Shown piece after piece: positions 17,167-25,186 of a stretch of 64,000 bases of DNA; the first letter of the stretch is position 1, and each line of letters begins with the position of its first letter. The notes below the pieces were generated by a model. It did not search any database and was not told the origin of the DNA. It saw nothing but the letters and a program-made list of their open reading frames with translations. Source of the stretch: Candidatus Limimorpha caballi (lineage in GTDB: Bacteria; Bacteroidota; Bacteroidia; Bacteroidales; F082); the NCBI GenBank assembly GCA_018064605.1, contig JAGHUX010000005.1, positions 62,001 through 126,000 of the forward strand. The letters are read 5' to 3'. The position numbers and the translations under genes were made by a program.

Positions 17167-18282
17167 TCAGAGTGTGAATCTGTACGTTTTGTCGTAGCTG
17201 TTCCAGTTGCGGAGATAAAGCACTATTTCAGTCTGGTCATAGACATTGCTCCATTGCGTGTCTTCAGTCTCGCCATCCGGCAGCAGGAGATCCACCCACC
17301 GCACCAGATCGAGTCCTTCCTGCGCACCTTCGAGGGTCAAGGTGCCTTCGTTTTCAGTCAGATAAACATTCACGGTGTCATAACGCCACCAGCTCTTGCT
17401 GTTCGGGTTGCCGACTGTCGGATCCGGCTCCGCGGTGACATGCTTCGGGTTGAGGAGATGGTTTGTGACATGGAAATAGTTGCTGCCAGCCGGTTTACGC
17501 AGCACTATGGTCTTCCATTCGTCGTCCTTGTCAAACTCGATGATGGCACAGTCGCCGTTGGCATCCGCGACCATGTAATGATAGCCCGAGCCGGCTTCGA
17601 TGTCATGGCAGATGTCATATTGCGCGAGGAGCTCAACAGCTTCATCCACCGTGGCGCAGCGGTCGAGCCAGAGCCGCATGATGATGCTCGTCCCGACTTT
17701 GTGTTTCCCTGTGTCCTGATGCCCGGCCTGACGAGGCAGCGCCATGATTGAGGTGCAGAGACCTTTCTCGTTGATGCCGTCCATCGGCGCATAGACACCG
17801 GCGAGACATCTCACCTTATTCTTCAATGTCGTAGGCAACTGGTCGAGTCCCATGCCGAGCTGCATGAGGTCGCATGTCGAGATTGAGGCGTAGCCATTCT
17901 CCGGCCTATTGATGACAACCATCGTCGGGTCCTTGAAGAAATCGTAGTTGCGGCCGTACCAACAGCCGTCGCCGTCTTTCTTCCTCACCTGGAAACTCGT
18001 GCATCCGAAGTCCGATTCCATATACAGGCTTGCCGTGTCGGCCTCCATCAACCCGCGGCTGATCTTCTCTGTGACATAGACAAGCAGTTTCTTGTTGCTG
18101 TCAATGTCGTTCTCAATGACATCATCGAGGTCATACCTGAAATGGTTTTCCATCACATAAAGATACGGGTCATCGCCGACCTGTGCGATGGAATTGACAG
18201 TCTTCATCTCGCGGCAACCTGCAAGAACAAATGCCGTCACCAGCGAAGTCACGACAAGCGACACTTTGGATATTTTTTTCAT
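17167..18282 (-). CDS. Choloylglycine-hydrolase-family (Ntn) lipoprotein
   Basis: The 371-residue product has a lipoprotein signal peptide with lipobox VLAGC (Cys23), so it is anchored in the cell envelope. The Ntn-hydrolase centre is visible as Cys94 in DFGCTSFQ and Arg111/Asp114 in YGRNYDF, matching penicillin V acylases, bile salt hydrolases and related linear-amide hydrolases. The family cleaves amide bonds, with the nucleophilic cysteine normally freed by removal of the preceding peptide. The N-terminal 93 residues would be an unusually long prosegment. Bile salts, N-acyl amino acids or N-acyl homoserine lactones are all possible substrates. It follows the Nudix gene by 21 nt on the same strand, at the tail of the kam region. 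Confidence 0.8.
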   Translation of the reverse strand: MKKISKVSLVVTSLVTAFVLAGCREMKTVNSIAQVGDDPYLYVMENHFRYDLDDVIENDIDSNKKLLVYVTEKISRGLMEADTASLYMESDFGCTSFQVRKKDGDGCWYGRNYDFFKDPTMVVINRPENGYASISTCDLMQLGMGLDQLPTTLKNKVRCLAGVYAPMDGINEKGLCTSIMALPRQAGHQDTGKHKVGTSIIMRLWLDRCATVDEAVELLAQYDICHDIEAGSGYHYMVADANGDCAIIEFDKDDEWKTIVLRKPAGSNYFHVTNHLLNPKHVTAEPDPTVGNPNSKSWWRYDTVNVYLTENEGTLTLEGAQEGLDLVRWVDLLLPDGETEDTQWSNVYDQTEIVLYLRNWNSYDKTYRFTL

Positions 18283-18303
18283 AACATATTATTTATTAAC
18301 AGA

Positions 18304-18831
18304 TTAAAAAAGAGAATACAAGTTCATCTCATTCCTCACGCTTTCCACCTCCTTTTCAGAAAAAGGATCCGGCATCTTACGAAGAAAATCCGGTTCGATA
18401 ATGAGACGTTCGCGGAAGTGTTTGAGAGCGGCCTTGAGAATCAGGCCATGGTCGAATGCGAGTTCCGGCAAGTCGTTGACCGGCAGCCATTTCGCCTTTG
18501 CCGCGTCATCGCCGGCGCTGACACTCCTGACGTGCATGACCGAGAAGAACGCCACCGTCAGCACACGTTCGCGGGGGTCGCGGTCGGGGTCTGAGAACAC
18601 CCCGACCTGTTCCAAATACGCGCTGCCGAGTCCGGTCTCTTCCCGAAGCTCACGCAACGCCCCCTGCTCCACCGTCTCGTCGGGGTTGAGGAAACCGCCG
18701 GGGAACGCCCAACGGCCCTTGAAAGGCTCGTTGCCGCGCTCCACGAGAAGCACTTTCAGCAAGCCGCCATCAAACCCGAAGATGACACAGTCGGTAGTGA
18801 CCGCCGGATGTGGATATTGATATACAAACAT
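18304..18831 (-). CDS. Nudix hydrolase
   Basis: The 175-residue product has a complete Nudix box from Gly46 to Leu68: G46, E52, R60-E61, E64-E65 and G67. Relatives hydrolyse ADP-ribose and similar nucleoside diphosphates; the N-terminal VTTDCVIFGFDGG and LLVERGNEPFKGRWAFPGGF are typical of the ADP-ribose pyrophosphatase/NrtR-like group. No helix-turn-helix follows the box, so it is an enzyme rather than an NrtR regulator. It starts 9 nt after the kamD stop, in the place where kamE would be expected, and is probably read from the same transcript. A link to lysine fermentation is not evident. Confidence 0.85.
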   Translation of the reverse strand: MFVYQYPHPAVTTDCVIFGFDGGLLKVLLVERGNEPFKGRWAFPGGFLNPDETVEQGALRELREETGLGSAYLEQVGVFSDPDRDPRERVLTVAFFSVMHVRSVSAGDDAAKAKWLPVNDLPELAFDHGLILKAALKHFRERLIIEPDFLRKMPDPFSEKEVESVRNEMNLYSLF

Positions 18832-18840
18832 TTAGCCGAG

Positions 18841-20397
18841 CTATCTCTTTCCTTTCATGATTTCCACGAACGGGTTGTAGTAGTTGTCGCCTTTCATCGT
18901 GACGCCTTCAAGCCCCTTGCCGCCGTTCTTCGGACGTTTCACATCGCCGAAGATGCCTTTTTCGAGAGCGGTGAAGAGACCTTCCTTGTTGATTTCTTCG
19001 AGAAGAGCAATTGTGTTGTCGAGTACCAGCTTGGCGCGTTCACGGCAGATACCGCCTTCCTTGAACTGCATCTCGTCGCCGATGCTGCGCATGTTGTTGA
19101 AGATGTATTTCGCGTTCTCGATAGAGAGGTAACGGTCGCTCATGAACGGGGTGTGAATCGCCTCCGTCGGCATTCCGAGGAGCTGTATGCCCTGGTTCGT
19201 CCAGATGCCGATCATGTTGAACAAGGCGTCCTGGATGTGGCCGCGGAAGATGTTGCCTGTCATGAACTTGGTCGGCGGCATGTATTTCAGCGTCGCCTTC
19301 GGGAAGATCTCGCGTGTCATCTGAGCCTGTGCGAGTTCTAGGAGGAAGCCGTTTTCAAGCATCGGGTCCATCTCGAAGGCGTGACCCAAGCCCATCTGTT
19401 CCTCTTTCAGTCCCGCCATGAAAGCGAGCTGCTCGTTGATGAGGTCGGAGGCGAGGACGGTGTGAGCAGCCTCGACGGCATCGGCGGTGGTGAGGTAGTT
19501 ATCCTCACCCGTGTTGATGATAACGCCGGCGAAGCCGTTGATAATGCGTGACATATACTGGTCAACCAAGGTGCGCTGCATGTTGATGTCGCGGAATAAG
19601 ATGCCGTAGAGGGCGTCGTTGAGCATGACGTCGAGGCCTTCGAATGCGCCCATGACGGCGATTTCTGGCATGCAGAGGCCTGAGCAGTAGTTGCAGAGGC
19701 GGATGTAACGGCCGAGCTCCTCGCCCACTTCGTCGAGAGCCTTACGCATGATGCGGAAGTTCTCCTGCGTGGCGAACGTGCCGCCGAAGCCTTCCGTCGT
19801 GGCGCCGTAAGGCACGTAGTCGAGCAGGCTCTGGCCTGTCGTGCGGATGACGGCGATGACATCGGCACCCTGACGTGCGCCGGCAACGGCCTGGACGACG
19901 TCCTCGTAGATGTTACCAGTTGCGACGATGATGTAAAGGTAAGGTTTCGGGCCTTCGCCGATGGTGTTGAGATACTGGTCGCGGCGGTCGTGACGTGCGC
20001 GGATGCGTGCCACGTTCTCATCGACGACAGGCTGCAGTGTCTCCGCAATCTTCTTCGCGTCGCGAGTGACGACCTTGGTGATGTCGAGCTTGCCCTCGGC
20101 GACCTGCTCGGCGATCTGCTGCGGGTTCAAGCCCGTCTGGATCATCGCGTTGGCGATGAAGAACAACGCGCCCTCGTTGAGGACACCCTTGTCTTTCAAC
20201 GTCTCTACGACGACATTCGGCAGCGGCACCTGATTGGCGTCAACGCCGTCGATACCCATCAGGCGGCAGAGCGTGCGCTCCACGGCGACGGTTGTGTACT
20301 GTTCAACGAAAGACTGAACGTCTTCGGCAATGTTTTTCGCAAGCTGACGAGCCTGCGCGACCTTGTTAAAATCAAGTCCTAATTTACTGTTTTGCAT
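18841..20397 (-). CDS. kamD: Lysine 5,6-aminomutase alpha subunit
   Basis: The 518-residue product matches KamD in length and in conserved segments such as RTTGQSLLDYVPYGATTEGFGGTF (near 185-208) and LCNYCSGLCMPEIAVMGA. With KamE it forms a cobalamin- and PLP-dependent mutase that moves the terminal amino group of L-beta-lysine to C-5, giving 3,5-diaminohexanoate. The B12-binding beta subunit KamE, usually encoded directly downstream, is not here: the next gene is a Nudix hydrolase 9 nt away. The gene is separated from kamC by a RhuM-family gene and an AT-rich gene. KamD alone should be inactive, so kamE must lie elsewhere if the pathway works. Confidence 0.9.
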   Translation of the reverse strand: MQNSKLGLDFNKVAQARQLAKNIAEDVQSFVEQYTTVAVERTLCRLMGIDGVDANQVPLPNVVVETLKDKGVLNEGALFFIANAMIQTGLNPQQIAEQVAEGKLDITKVVTRDAKKIAETLQPVVDENVARIRARHDRRDQYLNTIGEGPKPYLYIIVATGNIYEDVVQAVAGARQGADVIAVIRTTGQSLLDYVPYGATTEGFGGTFATQENFRIMRKALDEVGEELGRYIRLCNYCSGLCMPEIAVMGAFEGLDVMLNDALYGILFRDINMQRTLVDQYMSRIINGFAGVIINTGEDNYLTTADAVEAAHTVLASDLINEQLAFMAGLKEEQMGLGHAFEMDPMLENGFLLELAQAQMTREIFPKATLKYMPPTKFMTGNIFRGHIQDALFNMIGIWTNQGIQLLGMPTEAIHTPFMSDRYLSIENAKYIFNNMRSIGDEMQFKEGGICRERAKLVLDNTIALLEEINKEGLFTALEKGIFGDVKRPKNGGKGLEGVTMKGDNYYNPFVEIMKGKR

Positions 20398-20438
20398 TGT
20401 ATTATGTTTAGTATTATTAATAATTTCTGTTTTATTGT

Positions 20439-21155
20439 TTATAAATCTTCCCCATTTGCCTCGTTTTCATTATTTTCATAGTAAATAATTAGAGCGTACT
20501 TTCCTTCTGATTCATATATCGTAAACCAAACTAAATTACTGCAATAAGCATGTAAACGATGAACAATATAAAACGAGTTCATAATTCTTTCGTTAAACTC
20601 AGCCTCGTCCTTTGAAATATAATATAATGAATCTAATGATTCTCTGGTATATTCTGAATCAATCCAATTATTTAAATATTTCTTATTAGAATACAACTCA
20701 TAAATTTCCTCATTTGTTGGTATTTGAACAAAATAAGATTCATACCTTTTTTTATTTACGATAATCTCGTATGATATATTTTCATCATTACCTATCTTGT
20801 TATTTGAACAGCCCAACGGTTCAACATAATTTGAATTGTTTTCGAATTGGCCAAGTAATTTATTATAACGAATCCTTATATTTGTTTCATTATCACTAAC
20901 TATATCATCCACCACTGCAACTCTCCATACCTTGTTATTATTTGTATGTATAAATAGGATTACATCGTTCCCATTAAATTCTCCATATAAGCAATCATTG
21001 CTATAATCATATCTAAACCCTTTTTCTTTTAATTTTGAAATCATTGTTGATTTCTTACCATCGACAGGAATTCCCATAAATTTAACAGCACTGATTTCTT
21101 GAGCATTTATTGATAATGTCAAAAACATCAACAAAACAAATACAAGTTTTCTCAT
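20439..21155 (-). CDS. AT-rich secreted hypothetical protein
   Basis: The product has 238 residues from the ATG at 21155, where MRKLVFVLLMFLTLSINAQ forms a clear signal peptide; a longer reading frame starts at 21206 but would bury it. The mature start EISAVKFMGIPVDGKKSTMISKLKEKGF resembles a family of Bacteroides secreted proteins of unknown function whose members open with a GIPVDG-like stretch. The composition is much more AT-rich than that of the neighbouring kam genes, and it lies between kamC/RhuM and kamD, so it was probably acquired horizontally. It stops 41 nt before kamD, and kamD may depend on a transcript passing through it. Confidence 0.65.
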   Translation of the reverse strand: MRKLVFVLLMFLTLSINAQEISAVKFMGIPVDGKKSTMISKLKEKGFRYDYSNDCLYGEFNGNDVILFIHTNNNKVWRVAVVDDIVSDNETNIRIRYNKLLGQFENNSNYVEPLGCSNNKIGNDENISYEIIVNKKRYESYFVQIPTNEEIYELYSNKKYLNNWIDSEYTRESLDSLYYISKDEAEFNERIMNSFYIVHRLHAYCSNLVWFTIYESEGKYALIIYYENNENEANGEDL

Positions 21156-21202
21156 AATTTTGCAATTTAAGCTCTTCATTTTATTTATGTTTAATCGACC
21201 AC

Positions 21203-21298
21203 TCATTTCAGCATTCTCCTTTCCTCCACACCTTCCAGAACTTTCATCTGCTGAATGGAGATTTTATTCAGTTCAAGCAAACGCTCACTTTGCTCCAT
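21203..21298 (-). CDS. Possible 31-residue peptide downstream of RhuM gene
   Basis: An ATG at 21298 opens a 31-codon frame whose product is rich in Leu, Glu, Gln and Ile with heptad-like spacing, ending VEERRMLK. Its TGA overlaps an ATG (21206) of the longer form of the next gene. It may be a real microprotein, or a leftover C-terminus of a lost gene. No ribosome-binding evidence. Confidence 0.25.
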   Translation of the reverse strand: MEQSERLLELNKISIQQMKVLEGVEERRMLK

Positions 21299-21426
21299 AC
21301 TTTTCTCTTTACAGGGGTCGAATTCGACCCCCTATTTTCCAAACCCCTCGAATTCGATGGGTTTAACTGTGTCGAATTCGACATAATCAAACCAACTTCA
21401 TTATTATTAACCATCACCTTTGCCAT
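21268..21426 (-). CDS. Possible 52-residue peptide with Ser-Asn-Ser repeats
   Basis: Starting 1 nt after the RhuM stop codon, a 52-codon frame encodes three Ser-Asn-Ser-Thr/Arg units. Each unit corresponds to one copy of TCGAATTCGA, and the copies are spaced by multiples of three bases (24 and 30 nt). The regular frame could mean that it is translated, or may be chance because the DNA palindrome itself is the functional part. Confidence 0.3.
   Translation of the reverse strand: MAKVMVNNNEVGLIMSNSTQLNPSNSRGLENRGSNSTPVKRKVWSKVSVCLN
21314..21383. repeat. Three TCGAATTCGA palindromes downstream of the RhuM gene
   Basis: Perfect 18-bp palindrome at 21314-21331 (GGGG-TCGAATTCGA-CCCC with shared bases), a core copy at 21348-21357 and a 14-bp palindrome at 21370-21383. 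A related 24-bp palindrome with one mismatched pair is at 22486-22509, on the other side of the RhuM gene, inside the kamC 3' end. Confidence 0.7.
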
Positions 21427-21427
21427 A

Positions 21428-22480
21428 TCAATTATTTGTTAACAACCTCGTTTGTCTATTCAATGCTTCCACCGACTCCAAAAAAGCCGTTTCCACTTCA
21501 CTCAAAGTCTTCTGCTGATATTTCTTATATTCATTCGTCGCTTTTTCTATCGCCTTTTCGTGGCTAATTGTTCCGTTTCCTATCAGCAATTGTTCTCCAC
21601 TCATCGTTAAGATCCTATCAAGATGCTGCGCCCAGTCTTTCATTGTCATCGGGATTTCCTTTTCCGCCTGTCGTTCTGCAAAATCAAGATATCCACTGAC
21701 AATCTGCCCCATGACTCTCAACTCTTTTTCACCCAAATAATTTTTTGCGACAACGGCATCTTTCAAATGAGGCCGGCTTCCCTCGAAACTTTTCAATCCC
21801 ATAAAAGCCAATTCCGCGTCGGCACGACTGAAAATCACTTCGGCGGCAGTCTGTCCATGAACTGCATAATGAATCTTGTTTTGGACACGCTTGAAAAATT
21901 CAACCGAGACATCTGACTTCGGGTCATAATCAACACTTGTAGCATATATATCAAGCACTTGGCGATAAAAGACTTTTTCAGAAGAACGAATGTCACGAAT
22001 TCTTTCGAGCAATTCCTTCCAATAACCGCCTCCGCCAAGATTCTTCAACCTTTCATCATCAAGAGTAAATCCTTTACGAATATATTCATTCAAACGCTTC
22101 GTAGCCCATTGACGGAACTGCGTGCCGCGTAATGATTTAACACGATAACCGACACTGATAATCACATCGAGATTGTAAAAATTAGTAGGCTTGGTGGAAA
22201 AGTCGGAATTTCCGATTTTTCTCAACACTTCTTCTTCATGGAGTTCTCCTTCTTTAAAAATATTCAGAATATGCTCGTTAATAGTTGATCTTGATTTGTC
22301 AAACAACTGCGACATTGATTCAATAGTTAACCACACTGTTTCTTCTGCAAACAGCACATCAACGCTAACCTGTTCATCATCAGTCTTGAATAGAATCATG
22401 CGCGAATTAATTTTAACCAATGAGTTATTGGAAGCTCCTTCAGCCGATATGTCTTTCTTTCCTTTCATGATTTTCAACAT
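21428..22480 (-). CDS. RhuM-family protein
   Basis: The 350-residue product belongs to the RhuM family, named after a gene of Salmonella pathogenicity island 3. Conserved parts visible are TVWLTIESMSQLFDKSRSTINEHI (near 49-72, an HTH-like Fic/DNA-binding-type segment), FYNLDVIISVGYRVKS (near 101-116), and RGTQFRQWATKRLNEYI (118-134). Members are widespread in gut and host-associated bacteria on mobile or variable loci and their function is unknown; a DNA-binding or toxin-antitoxin role has been guessed. The start codon overlaps the kamC stop by one base pair group (TAATG), so it would be translated from the kam transcript. Palindromic DNA flanks it on both sides. It looks like an insertion into the kam operon. 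Confidence 0.85.
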   Translation of the reverse strand: MLKIMKGKKDISAEGASNNSLVKINSRMILFKTDDEQVSVDVLFAEETVWLTIESMSQLFDKSRSTINEHILNIFKEGELHEEEVLRKIGNSDFSTKPTNFYNLDVIISVGYRVKSLRGTQFRQWATKRLNEYIRKGFTLDDERLKNLGGGGYWKELLERIRDIRSSEKVFYRQVLDIYATSVDYDPKSDVSVEFFKRVQNKIHYAVHGQTAAEVIFSRADAELAFMGLKSFEGSRPHLKDAVVAKNYLGEKELRVMGQIVSGYLDFAERQAEKEIPMTMKDWAQHLDRILTMSGEQLLIGNGTISHEKAIEKATNEYKKYQQKTLSEVETAFLESVEALNRQTRLLTNN

Positions 22481-23829
22481 TATTTAAAGTGGTCAAATTC
22501 GACCACTTTTTTAGCTAAAACGATCCATTCTTCATCAATGCCAAGACTTTCGGCTATGTTCAACGCTTCGTGAGGCACTTCGCCTTCCTTCACCTCGACA
22601 AGCTGGTAGTTCATCTGTCCGTCAACGAAGCCCTTCACACGCAGGCGTTTCGAGCTTGCCGACTCTATATCATAGTGCGTAGTCAAGACGAGGCTCACAT
22701 TCTTACCCGAAAGCAATTCTATCAAGGCAGTCACCAAGGCTGCGCCTTCCGTCGGGTTGGTGGTGCGGGCCGGCTCATCGACCATCGCCACAATATTTCC
22801 TTCTTTTCGCGATGCCTTAATCACGGCATCAATGTTTTTCATCTCTGCGGCAAACGATGACAGCCCTTTTTCAATCGACTGCTCATCGCCAATGCAAAAA
22901 TAAATTTCGTCCCTGACATCAATTTCCGCCTTTTCAGCCGGAATGCCGAAACCGAACTGGAAGAGATATTGACACAATGTCAAGGTCTTCAAAACCACGG
23001 TCTTACCGCCCATATTGGCACCCGTGATTAAGGTTGGCTGCTGACCGAAACAGATGTCAACAGGCTGATACAGCTTTCCAACCGCTGCAAGCGAGTTCTT
23101 CACTTGCGGATGGAACAGGCTCCGATATGAAGTCATTCCCTTTGAAACGCTTGGAAAAACAAGTCCCAACTGTTTCATTTGCAAGGCTTTCGCAAGATTG
23201 ATGTCAACTTGTGCCAAAGCCTGCTGTGCTTGTTCGATTTCCGCTGCAAACGGACGAAGTTTTCTGCTCAATTCAAGACGGATTCTATCTTCGATTTCAT
23301 TCGCCTTAAGCAGCAGTTCTTCCTGCATATCAGGACTTTTGCGAATCTGCGCACGCAGTTCCTTCAACTCTTCAGAGTAGGAATCGTAGATGTAAAATGT
23401 CGCAATCTTCAAGCCGTCGGGGTCGAGAATCGAAATCACGTTCTGCATATCTGGCAAAGCGATGACCTTATCCAAGCCCAACTTGGGCAAACGCTCAGAA
23501 ATGTCAGCCGTCAGGATGGCGAGATGCTTCACCTCAAAAAGCTCAATATCATCCAAAACGACCGATTCGCCCAAATGCTTGATGGTGGTGCGAACATCTT
23601 TCAGGCATTGCAGTTTCGACTGCAACGTATTAATATAAGGTGTATTTTCCGGTTCAAAGACAAAGTCATGGAACGATTTCAAAACAGCGTAGCACTTCCC
23701 TATCTCCGATGCGTTTTTCATCATCGGCATGTCCAAAAGGCTACGACGACCGAAACTCGACTGTAAGTCAAGCTGGTCGAACATATAACGCAGTCCGCAA
23801 GGTGATTCTATGACGTCTTTCAATTGCAT
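22480..23829 (-). CDS. kamC: MutS-related ATPase KamC, proposed lysine 5,6-aminomutase reactivase
   Basis: The 449-residue product (start ATG at 23829, overlapping the end of kamB by 10 nt) is a MutS-type ABC ATPase without the mismatch-recognition domains. Walker A GANMGGKT is at about 270-277, followed by a Walker B ending MVDEPARTTNP, and a lever/coiled-coil region precedes it (about 150-215). In lysine-fermentation clusters this protein lies beside KamB and KamDE and is proposed to reactivate the cobalamin mutase by exchanging damaged cofactor; that is inference from gene neighbourhood. The last codons encode VVEFDHF and carry a 24-bp palindrome related to repeats beyond the RhuM gene. 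An in-frame upstream ATG (23889) would overlap kamB by 70 nt and is unlikely. Confidence 0.8.
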   Translation of the reverse strand: MQLKDVIESPCGLRYMFDQLDLQSSFGRRSLLDMPMMKNASEIGKCYAVLKSFHDFVFEPENTPYINTLQSKLQCLKDVRTTIKHLGESVVLDDIELFEVKHLAILTADISERLPKLGLDKVIALPDMQNVISILDPDGLKIATFYIYDSYSEELKELRAQIRKSPDMQEELLLKANEIEDRIRLELSRKLRPFAAEIEQAQQALAQVDINLAKALQMKQLGLVFPSVSKGMTSYRSLFHPQVKNSLAAVGKLYQPVDICFGQQPTLITGANMGGKTVVLKTLTLCQYLFQFGFGIPAEKAEIDVRDEIYFCIGDEQSIEKGLSSFAAEMKNIDAVIKASRKEGNIVAMVDEPARTTNPTEGAALVTALIELLSGKNVSLVLTTHYDIESASSKRLRVKGFVDGQMNYQLVEVKEGEVPHEALNIAESLGIDEEWIVLAKKVVEFDHFK

Positions 23830-24836
23830 AAATAACTCTTCTTTAAATCGTAAACCGGTAATTGTATGGCTTCCGACAAGGTCTTGCAAAGTGTTTGCGA
23901 ATCAAGCACATAACCGCTTGGCGATGTCGGGTTGACGCATACGGCTATCAGTTTGCTTCTTTGCAGCACATGAAGTTTTCCGCCCGAATGGTAGAATTGC
24001 CTCAAAGCTTGCTGTGAAGCGAAAATCTTGGTAAAGTCACGAACAACGAGTTCAACACCTTTCAACTGCTTGTTTTGTCTGACTTTTTCCAAGAAACTGT
24101 CAACCAAAGCACCGGCAACAAACAAAGTCTCGCAATTCTCCATGCCTTCAAAATGAATCTCTTTCGACAACGACGAAACCGTATTCAAATCATGAAGTTG
24201 TCCATCTTTATCAACCGACCAAAGACCTTTCTCAATGGGCGTAAGCAGCTCAAGATTCCTATCGTTAGTGACACCCATATTAATAAGGTCAACCACAAAC
24301 GCCGTTTTCTGCACCAAAGTCTGCATATTTGCCGAAAATGCCGCGCCCGTCGAAAGTATCATCGATTCGCTCACAGCCGGCGATGCGGAACTCAACCTCG
24401 ACAAGGCACCATCAACAATAACAAGATCTATGTCATGTTTGCGCAACTCTTTCATCCAACGGCGCAGACTTGCCCCCGTCGATGGCCCTGACAGCAGAAC
24501 CCTGCCTTTTGTCAACGTTTTCGCTGTCACGACTCGTCCTAATGATGTACTCACGTCGCTGATGTCAATCAGTTCGGAAACAAGTTTGCGTTGACGATAA
24601 TGCATCTCAGATGTTCCGAAATACATGCCTTCGCGCAGATAGATTTCCGGCTTGGCCGTCTGGGTCACTTGGTCAACGCTCTCTCCGTCAATGCCTATCG
24701 AGGTGACGGCAATTCTCCTCTTATCAACAGGCATCCTATTCAAGACGTAGTTCAAACACTCGGTCTTACCTGTATTTTTCTCCAATCCGACGATTGAACA
24801 GCTTTTGTATTTGACGAGTTCGTTTATGAAAGGCAT
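23820..24836 (-). CDS. kamB: P-loop protein KamB of the lysine-fermentation cluster
   Basis: The 338-residue soluble protein has a P-loop GLEKNTGKT at 17-25, a form reminiscent of MobB/CobW-like or nucleotide-binding regulatory proteins, followed by DLVIVDGALSRLSS in mid-protein, which could be the Walker B. It is the partner of KamC in the kam clusters of fusobacteria, clostridia and Bacteroidales, and is thought to help reactivate lysine 5,6-aminomutase; direct evidence was not available to me. It overlaps kamC and follows the small membrane protein gene by 19 nt, so it is in the operon. Confidence 0.75.
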   Translation of the reverse strand: MPFINELVKYKSCSIVGLEKNTGKTECLNYVLNRMPVDKRRIAVTSIGIDGESVDQVTQTAKPEIYLREGMYFGTSEMHYRQRKLVSELIDISDVSTSLGRVVTAKTLTKGRVLLSGPSTGASLRRWMKELRKHDIDLVIVDGALSRLSSASPAVSESMILSTGAAFSANMQTLVQKTAFVVDLINMGVTNDRNLELLTPIEKGLWSVDKDGQLHDLNTVSSLSKEIHFEGMENCETLFVAGALVDSFLEKVRQNKQLKGVELVVRDFTKIFASQQALRQFYHSGGKLHVLQRSKLIAVCVNPTSPSGYVLDSQTLCKTLSEAIQLPVYDLKKSYLCN

Positions 24837-24855
24837 TGATTGTCAATATGAACGA

Positions 24856-25104
24856 TTATTCCTCTTTCTTTTCTTCAGGAACAGGCACTTCGACCTTCAC
24901 TGTCTTCATCTTCTCGCCGATGAACCATGTGAAAGCGATGTACAACACGCCAGCCGCGATTGCGTAAACGCCAGCCTCAATGATGTTCTCGAATCTGCCG
25001 CTTGTAGGGTGCAGGATCAGAACCAGCACCGAGCTTGCAAGCCATTGAAGCACAGCGAAAATCACGCCGGCCTTCCATCTTGGGAAACTCTTATATTGCG
25101 CCAT
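24856..25104 (-). CDS. Small two-helix membrane protein in the kam operon
   Basis: From the ATG at 25104 it has 82 residues: a basic start MAQYKSFPRWKAG, a first hydrophobic helix (VIFAVLQWLASSVLVLIL), a short loop with a phosphate-like HPTSGRF, a second helix (AGVYAIAAGVLYIAFTWFIG), and a charged tail ending PVPEEKKEE. I do not recognise a family. A longer in-frame start (25149) is possible but less like a membrane protein N-terminus. It lies between kamA (82 nt upstream) and kamB (19 nt downstream), so it should be co-expressed with lysine fermentation, perhaps as an anchor or a transport accessory. Confidence 0.65.
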   Translation of the reverse strand: MAQYKSFPRWKAGVIFAVLQWLASSVLVLILHPTSGRFENIIEAGVYAIAAGVLYIAFTWFIGEKMKTVKVEVPVPEEKKEE

Positions 25105-25186
25105 GATAACTTGTGTTTTTAAAATTTCAAAGATTGGCCGGAATCCCATTGAAAGAAACCGACCAATCTTTTATGTAAACTATTAA

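Noticed and set aside
22486-22509. Palindrome at the kamC end taken as a terminator
   Set aside because: It is inside the coding sequence and has no T run after it in the minus direction before RhuM begins.
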